Assembly (NCBI GenBank): GCA_029939035.1
Contig: JAOZTS010000073.1
Coordinates: 1-5,927 of the forward strand
DNA from: Candidatus Altimarinota bacterium
Lineage (GTDB): Bacteria; Patescibacteriota; Gracilibacteria; UBA1369; LOWO2-01-FULL-3
Reading direction: 5' to 3'
DNA length: 5,927 bases
Both the position numbers and the translations under genes were made by a program. Shown in pieces: positions 1 through 4,674 of this stretch; position 1 is the stretch's first letter; every line of letters begins with the position of its first letter. Below the pieces are notes generated by a model. That model made no database searches and had not been told where the DNA came from. It saw only the letters and a list, made by a program, of their open reading frames with translations.

Positions 1-377
1 TCTTTCTTTACAGCTACTCTGAGTAAGAAATACTCAATAACTGTTTGCAAAAACTTAATACCTTGGAAAACAACTACAACAAGAAAAACTCCTGAAATTA
101 TATCCCAAGCCAAACCATTGATCAAAAGCATCCGCAAAGGAAAATACAAAGCTATAACAAAATAAAACAAAAAAGAAATCTCTTTTACAGACTTCACAAG
201 GACGTCATCAAAATCATTCTCAGTACTTTCCGCCAACTTGGTCAATTTTCTCAAAATCAAAATTTTGAAAAGCTTAAATACAATCAGCAATCCAACAAAT
301 ACAACCAAGGCAACTCCGTAATCATAAACAGTGTTCCCAAACAATTCGTACATTAAAATTTCTTCAAATTGTTCCAT
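1..377 (-). CDS. MscS-family mechanosensitive ion channel, N-terminal part (runs off the window)
   Basis: Open frame of 125 codons from the ATG at 375-377 down to the left edge with no stop, so the C-terminal part is missing here. The visible part has hydrophobic helices at about residues 20-42, 67-86 and 89-110. Between the first two is the charged segment RKLTKLAESTENDFDDVLVK (43-62), the '(T)xxDFDDxL' linker typical of the transmembrane domain of small-conductance mechanosensitive channels. The pore helix and the beta domain would lie outside the window, so pore residues cannot be checked. In this family the protein opens under membrane tension and releases solutes during hypo-osmotic shock. 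The start lies only 7 nt after the stop of the SIMPL gene, so it is probably translated from the same mRNA. No Shine-Dalgarno is visible; a second ATG at residue 9 is possible but less likely. The family call rests on helix layout and linker alone. Confidence 0.8.
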   Translation of the reverse strand, partial: MEQFEEILMYELFGNTVYDYGVALVVFVGLLIVFKLFKILILRKLTKLAESTENDFDDVLVKSVKEISFLFYFVIALYFPLRMLLINGLAWDIISGVFLVVVVFQGIKFLQTVIEYFLLRVAVKK

Positions 378-384
378 ATTAAAT

Positions 385-1146
385 TTAATTTATCTTATAA
401 CTCAAACTAACGGTAAGCTGAACTTCTTCTTGTCCAGGCTCAATAACAGGGGCATAAGAATCATATCCATATGAATCATAAGACATAGATTCTGCATAGT
501 ATCCTTTTCCATAATCATAAGCCTCATATTCGTAATAAGTCATAACTTTTCCAAGGCTTAATCCTGAAGCCTTTTCTATTGATGCAACCTTTTCATTTAT
601 CTTTTTGATAGCGTCTTCTCGTGCCTCAGCCTTTGCAGCTTCTTTATCATCAACAACAAAATTCACATCTCCAATCATATTTGCTCCAGCAGAAACAACT
701 GCTTCCATAACCTCGCCAACTTTATCAAAATCAGTTATTTTAACTTCAACATTTTGATCCAATGCATATCCATCCAAATATTCCCCACGATCATCTGTCC
801 ACTGATAATTTGGATAAAGATTGTAGTTAGTTGTTTTAATATCCTCTTCTGGAATATCAAATTTTGCAAGAGCAGCTATTACTGCATTTATCTTTTCAGT
901 ATTCTCTTCCATTACTTCTTCTGAAGTTTCTCCTTTTGAATAAACTCCCAAGTAAAGCTCTGCTGTATCAGGCACTACATAAGCAGTTCCTGTAGCATCA
1001 ATTGAGATTTCTCTAGGATAATTCCCACCTTGTGAATTCCAATAAATTTCATAGGCTTTAAATCCCCAGAAAATGAAAAGTCCAACTAGGAAAATCGCAA
1101 CAACTTTCAAAAGATTACCTGAAAGTTCAAGTTTAGTATCTGCCAT
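385..1146 (-). CDS. Membrane-anchored SIMPL (DUF541) domain protein
   Basis: 253 aa. A single N-terminal membrane helix (about residues 13-31, after a short charged cytoplasmic start) anchors the protein, with the rest outside. The SIMPL/DUF541 fold covers roughly 45-253. Typical features are the opening strand REISIDATGTAYVVPDTAEL (45-64), the helix with ENTEKINAVIAAL (81-93), 'IPEEDIKTTNYNLYPNY' (98-114), AREDAIKKINEKV (175-187) and the closing strand 'EPGQEEVQLTVSLSYKI' (236-252). A Tyr-rich stretch (204-231) falls in the loop before the last strand, where SIMPL proteins often vary. The family resembles periplasmic or surface proteins such as E. coli YggE and Brucella BP26, linked to oxidative and envelope stress, but no biochemical activity is established. 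It sits 37 nt after creD and 7 nt before the MscS gene, which suggests one operon. The ATG is preceded by a TTTAACCTT motif instead of a Shine-Dalgarno. Confidence 0.9.
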   Translation of the reverse strand: MADTKLELSGNLLKVVAIFLVGLFIFWGFKAYEIYWNSQGGNYPREISIDATGTAYVVPDTAELYLGVYSKGETSEEVMEENTEKINAVIAALAKFDIPEEDIKTTNYNLYPNYQWTDDRGEYLDGYALDQNVEVKITDFDKVGEVMEAVVSAGANMIGDVNFVVDDKEAAKAEAREDAIKKINEKVASIEKASGLSLGKVMTYYEYEAYDYGKGYYAESMSYDSYGYDSYAPVIEPGQEEVQLTVSLSYKIN

Positions 1147-1153
1147 AGTGAAT

Positions 1154-1162
1154 AAGGTTAAA
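1154..1162 (-). promoter_or_regulatory. TTTAACCTT motif 7 nt before the SIMPL start
   Basis: On the minus strand the sequence TTTAACCTT ends 7 nt before the ATG at 1144-1146, where a ribosome-binding site would be expected. The same nine bases precede creD and an 8/9 match precedes the flotillin gene. It does not look complementary to a CCTCC-type 16S tail. Its role as a translation signal is an inference from position and recurrence. Confidence 0.35.
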
Positions 1163-1183
1163 TATTAACAACGGAATTTTACC

Positions 1184-2479
1184 TTATTCTTCTCCACCAT
1201 ACCAATCTATTTTTCTGGTCACATACATCACTGAAGCCAATATCAAGAACAGTGCAATGCTTCCCACCAGTAACGTAAAGTCTGCCATTTGCAGCAATAT
1301 ATAGATAAATCCATACAGTATGGCCACTATTCCACCATTCATAAATCCAAGCCGCCTGCTCTTCATCACGCTCCTTGAGAACATACCAACCATTCCAACA
1401 ATTGAAATACTCGCAATCAAATAAGCATACCCAAAGCGAACATATTCAGACAGCGACAAAAGCAATGTGTAGAAAACACAAAGCGCCAGTCCAATCAAAA
1501 TATATTGCATTGGATGAATTCGCGACTTTGCCACAACTTCAACCAAGAACAATACCAAGAACACAAGCGCAATCACAGCCATCGCATACTTCGCAGAACG
1601 CTCAGCCTTCTGATAAACATCAACAGGAAGGTATAATTCCACTCCAAACGATTCACCCTCAGTATCTAAATAATAATTTGTCTCGTTTGACCATTTTCTA
1701 GGAATATTTGTATTCAAATCAAGAACTTTCCATGAAGCAGTAAATCCAGTATCAGTAATCTCATGTTCAGCTGGCAAAAATGCCCCATCAAAACTAGGTG
1801 AAATCCAATCAGACGTAATATTCACCGTAGTGTCTTTACCCAAAGGAATAAAATACAACTCCTCACTCCCTCGTAATTTCAAATCAAATGAAAAATCATA
1901 ACTCTGCGAATCAGTAGCACTAACCGGAACTACAGAACTCACACCAGAAGTAAAAAATGAAGACTTCACTCCAGGCTCCAAATCTATTTTACTTTCATTC
2001 CAAGCAACAACAAGCTGCTCAGTAACACCTCTCATATCCGGAATTCCAACAGCAATTGATGCCTGATCCCATAAAATCTCATTATAACTAACTCCTAGAT
2101 CACTAAAATCCGGAGCTTTGAAAGAACCCTGAAATTTCAAACTTCCTTCATAAAGCGGAACATCATAAATCCCACGCGACCTCAACTCAGAAGCGACGTC
2201 ACCAGAAATAGATAAGTCCTCAGGTAAAAAATATGCATATTTAGTATAACCTCCATAATAATTCGTATATGGAACCGTCAACACGGGCCCTGTAATAGTC
2301 TGCCCTTGCCCCCACTTCGAACTAACTTCAGCTACAGTTTCAACTTGTCTTTCAGATCTTTCCTCAATAAGTCCCTGAACTAAAAATGATACTGGAAAAA
2401 ACACAAATAACAGGAATCCAATAACAAATAGTTTCATTGAAACAGAACCACCCTTAAAAAATTTGCCTTTGAGACTCAT
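1184..2479 (-). CDS. creD: CreD family inner-membrane protein
   Basis: 431 aa, close to the usual length of about 430-450 for the family. A first membrane helix (about 17-36) is followed by a large external domain (about 40-290) and a C-terminal bundle of about five or six helices (about 297-420). Family hallmarks are all present: SSKWGQGQTITGPVLTVPY (53-71) after the first helix, DVYQKAERSAKYAM (287-300) before the bundle, IHPMQYILIGLALCVFYTLL (321-340) followed by LSLSEYVRFGYAY, and 'YILLQMADFTLLVGSIALF' (393-411). In E. coli CreD is induced by the CreBC two-component system and affects envelope integrity and colicin tolerance; its molecular function is unknown. No creB or creC lies in this window. 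It is the first gene of a likely creD-SIMPL-MscS operon with its own promoter at 2517-2545 and a leader of about 30 nt. The start at 2477-2479 is preceded by the TTTAACCTT motif; no Shine-Dalgarno is visible. Confidence 0.93.
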   Translation of the reverse strand: MSLKGKFFKGGSVSMKLFVIGFLLFVFFPVSFLVQGLIEERSERQVETVAEVSSKWGQGQTITGPVLTVPYTNYYGGYTKYAYFLPEDLSISGDVASELRSRGIYDVPLYEGSLKFQGSFKAPDFSDLGVSYNEILWDQASIAVGIPDMRGVTEQLVVAWNESKIDLEPGVKSSFFTSGVSSVVPVSATDSQSYDFSFDLKLRGSEELYFIPLGKDTTVNITSDWISPSFDGAFLPAEHEITDTGFTASWKVLDLNTNIPRKWSNETNYYLDTEGESFGVELYLPVDVYQKAERSAKYAMAVIALVFLVLFLVEVVAKSRIHPMQYILIGLALCVFYTLLLSLSEYVRFGYAYLIASISIVGMVGMFSRSVMKSRRLGFMNGGIVAILYGFIYILLQMADFTLLVGSIALFLILASVMYVTRKIDWYGGEE

Positions 2480-2487
2480 AGGTTTTG

Positions 2488-2496
2488 AAGGTTAAA
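2488..2496 (-). promoter_or_regulatory. TTTAACCTT motif 8 nt before the creD start
   Basis: Minus-strand TTTAACCTT with an 8-nt spacer to the creD ATG, identical in all nine bases to the motif before the SIMPL gene. It lies inside the predicted creD leader and downstream of the -10 box, so it would be present in the mRNA. Function inferred only from position and repetition. Confidence 0.35.
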
Positions 2497-2516
2497 AATT
2501 ATCTAAATGGAGAAGA

Positions 2517-2545
2517 AGACTAGCAGAATCCGGATTTTGAGTCAA
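2517..2545 (-). promoter_or_regulatory. Sigma70-type promoter of the creD operon
   Basis: Minus strand: -35 TTGACT (2540-2545), a 17-nt spacer, and -10 TAGTCT (2517-2522) preceded by an extended -10 TGC (2523-2525). The most conserved -10 positions (TA...T) are kept. The predicted transcript start is near 2510, giving a leader of about 31 nt. The -35 box follows directly on the T-run of the upstream terminator hairpin. Confidence 0.6.
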
Positions 2546-2578
2546 AAAAAAGGAGAGGACACGTAAAACCTCTCCTTT
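2544..2578 (-). terminator. Rho-independent terminator of the small-peptide transcript
   Basis: A perfect 10-bp inverted repeat, AAAGGAGAGG (2549-2558) and CCTCTCCTTT (2569-2578), encloses a 10-nt loop. On the minus strand the 3' arm continues into a T-run (2544-2551, three bases of it inside the stem). No matching T-run follows on the plus strand beyond three bases, so it acts on minus-strand transcripts. It would end the small-peptide RNA just before the creD promoter and could also catch readthrough from the flotillin gene. Confidence 0.88.
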
Positions 2579-2610
2579 GTCTGTATGATTTTTAAAGTCT
2601 AAACTTAGAA

Positions 2611-2712
2611 TTACATGGTAGAACCTTGCATCAGCACTGAAACGCTAACCATTAGCATTACGAGCACAATTCTAGAAACTTTAACCAATATTTGTTTTTG
2701 TTTCTTTGACAT
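2611..2712 (-). CDS. Small hydrophobic 33-aa peptide of unknown function
   Basis: Short ORF starting at the ATG at 2710-2712 and ending with TAA at 2611-2613. The peptide begins with a basic head (MSKKQKQILVKVSR, four Lys and one Arg), continues with a hydrophobic stretch IVLVMLMVSVSVLM (15-28) and ends QGSTM. This layout fits a single-pass membrane peptide or a very short signal-peptide-like product. I do not recognise a family. Support for a real gene is contextual: it lies alone between a near-consensus promoter (2743-2771) and a strong terminator (2544-2578), in a transcript of roughly 190 nt. Its leader is about 24 nt, A-rich and without a Shine-Dalgarno. It is too short for coding statistics, so the transcript could instead be a non-coding RNA with a chance ORF. 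A type I toxin-like peptide is another possibility, but no convincing antisense RNA is seen. Confidence 0.6.
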   Translation of the reverse strand: MSKKQKQILVKVSRIVLVMLMVSVSVLMQGSTM

Positions 2713-2742
2713 ATTTTGTTTTTGTTTTATTTATATTTAAAT

Positions 2743-2771
2743 ACTATACCATAATTAGCTACACATGGCAA
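2743..2771 (-). promoter_or_regulatory. Strong sigma70-type promoter for the small-peptide transcript
   Basis: Minus strand: -35 TTGCCA (2766-2771, 5/6 consensus), exactly 17 nt spacer, and -10 TATAGT (2743-2748, 5/6) with an extended -10 TGG (2749-2751). The predicted start is near 2736, about 24 nt upstream of the 33-aa ORF. It lies between the flotillin stop and the small ORF. A weak 6-bp inverted repeat (2753-2758 with 2785-2790) flanks it and may be chance. Confidence 0.78.
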
Positions 2772-2799
2772 GCCTCCGAAACACCTAATTGTAAATCTA

Positions 2800-4179
2800 T
2801 TACGCCTCCTTCTTTTGCGGTTGCGCTTTCTTTTCAGCCTTTGGCTTCACCTCTCCTGAAGCTCTTTTTTTGATCAAATCTGCAATATCTATTCCCAGCG
2901 TTTGCTTCAAACTCTCCAGCATTCCGCCAAGCTTTGCTCCAGAATCCACAGAAGTCGCCATTTCCAACAAATTCTTTGGCCTACTATCCCCTGTCTGAAT
3001 CACCTTCATATCCGCATCTTCATACGCTCGAGCAATAGCCACGCCAACATCCTTATCTTTTTCAATAAATTTCTCACCAAGCAAAGCCAATAGACCTTCC
3101 TCTTCAAATCTAGACAACGCATCAGCCAATCTCTCTTTTGCCTCAGCTTCAGCAAGACCTTTCTGCCTAATAGCAGAAGCTTCACCTGAACCAATAGCAG
3201 CCTCTCTTTCTCCAATACCTTTACCTTCTAAAGCCTGTGACTCCTTGTCCCCTTCCGCCTTTCTAATATTTGAGACCTTTATACCCTCCGCCTCTTCTAC
3301 AAGAGCAGTCGCCTGAATCTTCTTTGCCTCAACCTCTTCCACACGCAACACGGCCATTTCTCTTTCCATCGTCATCTTCTTTTCCTCCTGAATACTTTGA
3401 TTCGCCTTTTCGTTTGCAATCCCAACTTGTTGAACCCTTTCCGCATCTCTCTTTTCAGTAACCTCCTGAGCCTGAAGTGCTTCTACATCAGCTTCTCGTT
3501 TTGCATTAATTTGTACTAATTTTGCCTCTTTTTCATTAATAGCTACCTCTTCTTGTGATTTTCTTTGGATATAAGAAGAATGCTTTTTCATTATTGCAGT
3601 AATGATAGATTCTTCACTAGTCTCGTCATCAGAAATATCCATAAACTCAATATTCAACACATTTACACCCCAAGCAGAAACCTGAGATTTAACTTCATTC
3701 ATAAAAGATTCCCCCAAAATCGAACGTTCAGTCATGATTTTCTCAATCTCATTTGATGCAAGAATTTTACGAACAGCACCTCGCAATACCTCAAGTAGCT
3801 CATTATATAAATCATCAAAACTCGAAACTCTCTGAGCAGCCTGCGCCGCATCTGCCGCGTTAATTCTGAAAAAAGCAGTTACATCAACCATAAAAGGAGC
3901 TTTCTTACTATCATATGCCCGATATTTCTCTAGTGGAATCTTAAAAATCGAAACCGGCATAATTTTATAATTCACTCCAAAAATCGGAATCCAAGAAGGA
4001 ACCTTGTAAAAAACATTTCCGACCTCAGTATCCTTACCATAAACGACAGTCGATTTCTTCCTCTGCACAACGTGCACAACTTCCGGAGAAACAACCACAC
4101 GCCAAAGCGCCGCAAGCAGCAAACTAGTACCAATAAATCCACCAACCACAACAATGGAATAAAAATAAATAGGTAACAT
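2800..4179 (-). CDS. Flotillin family protein (SPFH/band 7 domain with long coiled coil)
   Basis: 459 aa. One N-terminal membrane helix (about 5-28) is followed by an SPFH domain (about 30-200). Its signs are VVSPEVVHVVQRKKSTVVYG (29-48), 'VPSWIPIFGVNYKIMPVSIF' (60-79), VDVTAFFRINAADAAQAAQR (98-117), 'LLEVLRGAVRKILASNEIEK' (128-147) and 'WGVNVLNIEFMDISD' (170-184). A long charged helix with Glu/Ala repeats (about 205-350) follows, as in flotillins. The 'LADALSRFEEEGLLALLGEK' segment (351-370) and a Lys/Pro/Gln-rich tail (445-459) close the protein. This matches FloT/YqiK-type flotillins more than short stomatins. Flotillins oligomerise at the membrane and organise lipid and protein domains, with coiled coils facing the cytoplasm. 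It is shorter than typical FloT (about 500 aa), and no NfeD partner gene is adjacent in the window. It is transcribed alone from 4209-4237. The start at 4177-4179 puts the membrane helix at the very N-terminus. Confidence 0.92.
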   Translation of the reverse strand: MLPIYFYSIVVVGGFIGTSLLLAALWRVVVSPEVVHVVQRKKSTVVYGKDTEVGNVFYKVPSWIPIFGVNYKIMPVSIFKIPLEKYRAYDSKKAPFMVDVTAFFRINAADAAQAAQRVSSFDDLYNELLEVLRGAVRKILASNEIEKIMTERSILGESFMNEVKSQVSAWGVNVLNIEFMDISDDETSEESIITAIMKKHSSYIQRKSQEEVAINEKEAKLVQINAKREADVEALQAQEVTEKRDAERVQQVGIANEKANQSIQEEKKMTMEREMAVLRVEEVEAKKIQATALVEEAEGIKVSNIRKAEGDKESQALEGKGIGEREAAIGSGEASAIRQKGLAEAEAKERLADALSRFEEEGLLALLGEKFIEKDKDVGVAIARAYEDADMKVIQTGDSRPKNLLEMATSVDSGAKLGGMLESLKQTLGIDIADLIKKRASGEVKPKAEKKAQPQKKEA

Positions 4180-4186
4180 AATTAAA

Positions 4187-4195
4187 AAGATTAAA
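4187..4195 (-). promoter_or_regulatory. TTTAATCTT motif 7 nt before the flotillin start
   Basis: Minus-strand TTTAATCTT, one base different from the TTTAACCTT motif before creD and the SIMPL gene, with the same 7-nt spacer to the ATG. It lies in the predicted 5' leader. In this AT-rich leader chance is less easily excluded than for the two exact copies. Confidence 0.25.
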
Positions 4196-4208
4196 TGTTA
4201 AGGAAATA

Positions 4209-4237
4209 ACTGTATAAAAATTACAACAATTGTGCAA
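4209..4237 (-). promoter_or_regulatory. Candidate promoter of the flotillin gene
   Basis: Minus strand: -35-like TTGCAC (4232-4237), 17-nt spacer and -10 TACAGT (4209-4214, 4/6). The predicted start is near 4202, leaving a leader of about 22 nt. The -35 match is poor, but this is the best-placed candidate in the 83-nt divergent region. It overlaps the upstream side of the plus-strand VanZ promoter, so the two may compete or share a regulator; the palindrome ACAATTGT lies at 4226-4233. Confidence 0.4.
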
Positions 4238-4247
4238 ATGGAAATAA

Positions 4248-4256
4248 TGATATAAT
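4248..4256 (+). promoter_or_regulatory. Extended -10 promoter of the VanZ-like gene
   Basis: Plus strand TGATATAAT: a perfect -10 TATAAT (4251-4256) with an extended -10 TGA (4248-4250). No good -35 is present at normal spacing, the nearest being TTGTGC at 4230-4235 with a 15-nt spacer. The -7 position falls at 4256, so the predicted +1 is at about 4263, the A of the ATG itself. Confidence 0.68.
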
Positions 4257-4262
4257 CCGCTT

Positions 4263-4628
4263 ATGAAAAAATATTCCAAATACCTCTGGCCACTAGTTTT
4301 CGCATTATTTTTCCTATTCTGCTCCACAGTCATCTTCCTCGCATACCAAAAGAAAATCCCAGGATTTCTCGCGATCATCCCACATTACGACTACATAGGA
4401 CATTTTGTACTATTTGGAATGCTTTTTTATCTTCTACATCGAGCAATCAAAAGATATTCAATTAAAACGATCCCATTAGCACTAATTCTCATCGGACTCT
4501 TCGCAATTATAGAGGAATCCCTACAAATCTTCTCCCCAAACAGAACCTTTGATTTACTAGATCTATTCTTGAGCTTGGCCGGAATTGTATTTTTCTATTG
4601 GATAGATAAAAGATTCCTCACGGCTTGA
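4263..4628 (+). CDS. VanZ-like small membrane protein
   Basis: 121 aa with about four hydrophobic segments: 10-28, 46-59, 70-83 and 101-114. The VanZ-like signature is present in order. It comprises 'HYDYIGHFVLFGMLFYLL' (41-58), with the Asp-x-x-Gly-His motif ending the first external loop, then 'FAIIEESLQIFSPNRTFDLL' (80-99), the Glu-Glu-x-x-Gln ... Arg-x-x-Asp-x-x-Asp block, and the last helix. VanZ in enterococci gives low-level teicoplanin resistance by an unknown mechanism; most family members are envelope proteins with no known substrate, and no van cluster is present here, so resistance should not be assumed. The protein is shorter than VanZ itself but normal for the small family members. 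The gene appears to lack a 5' leader. It ends with TGA at 4626-4628, inside the -35 box of the next gene's promoter. Confidence 0.85.
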   Translation: MKKYSKYLWPLVFALFFLFCSTVIFLAYQKKIPGFLAIIPHYDYIGHFVLFGMLFYLLHRAIKRYSIKTIPLALILIGLFAIIEESLQIFSPNRTFDLLDLFLSLAGIVFFYWIDKRFLTA

Positions 4629-4653
4629 CAAAAACCCTCAATCGTGCGAAAAT
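4625..4653 (+). promoter_or_regulatory. Promoter of the SLH-C39 gene, overlapping the VanZ stop codon
   Basis: A perfect -35 TTGACA (4625-4630) contains the VanZ stop codon TGA. After 17 nt comes GAAAAT (4648-4653, 4/6 to TATAAT) with an extended -10 TGC (4645-4647). The predicted start is near 4660, giving a leader of about 15 nt. The gene can thus be expressed on its own as well as by readthrough from the VanZ-like gene, since no terminator separates them. Confidence 0.6.
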
Positions 4654-4674
4654 CATAGCTATTTTTAGTATGCT

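Larger units (their letters stand above)
2480..2799. other. Intergenic stretch between creD and the flotillin gene
   Basis: This 320-nt gap between the two large genes is almost fully accounted for. From right to left it holds a flotillin 3' tail with no clear terminator of its own, the small-transcript promoter, the 33-aa ORF, the terminator hairpin, and the creD promoter and leader. No tRNA, repeat array or further ORF is visible in it. Confidence 0.8.

Noticed and set aside
1375..1701. 108-codon plus-strand open frame
   Set aside because: Lies wholly antisense to creD, has a low-complexity Gln/Thr/Pro/His-rich translation without family features, and no promoter or initiation signal. It is a shadow of the creD frame.
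2598..2609. Short inverted repeat TCTAA-AC-TTAGA after the small ORF
   Set aside because: Five AT-rich pairs with a two-base loop, too weak and too tight to be a convincing hairpin.
2706..2734. Perfect TTGACA on the plus strand as a possible antisense promoter opposing the small peptide
   Set aside because: It is the complement of the second codon region of the 33-aa ORF, followed only by T-rich DNA with no convincing -10 at 16-18 nt. An antitoxin RNA is not supported.
3006..3215. Leu/Arg-rich minus-strand frame inside the flotillin gene
   Set aside because: A +1-type shadow of the Glu/Ala-rich coiled-coil codons; the composition is what such a shift produces.
4124..4378. 84-codon minus-strand open frame spanning the divergent promoter region
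   Set aside because: Overlaps the flotillin start in another frame and is antisense to the VanZ-like gene. Both overlapped genes have clear family motifs, so this one is a chance frame.
4626..4628. TGA read as glycine (genetic code 25)
   Set aside because: The VanZ-like protein reaches a normal family end here, and reading through would run into a promoter. None of the large genes has an in-frame TGA.
4263..4628. Glycopeptide resistance determinant
   Set aside because: VanZ-like proteins are common envelope proteins; no vanA/vanH/vanX/vanS-type genes are present.
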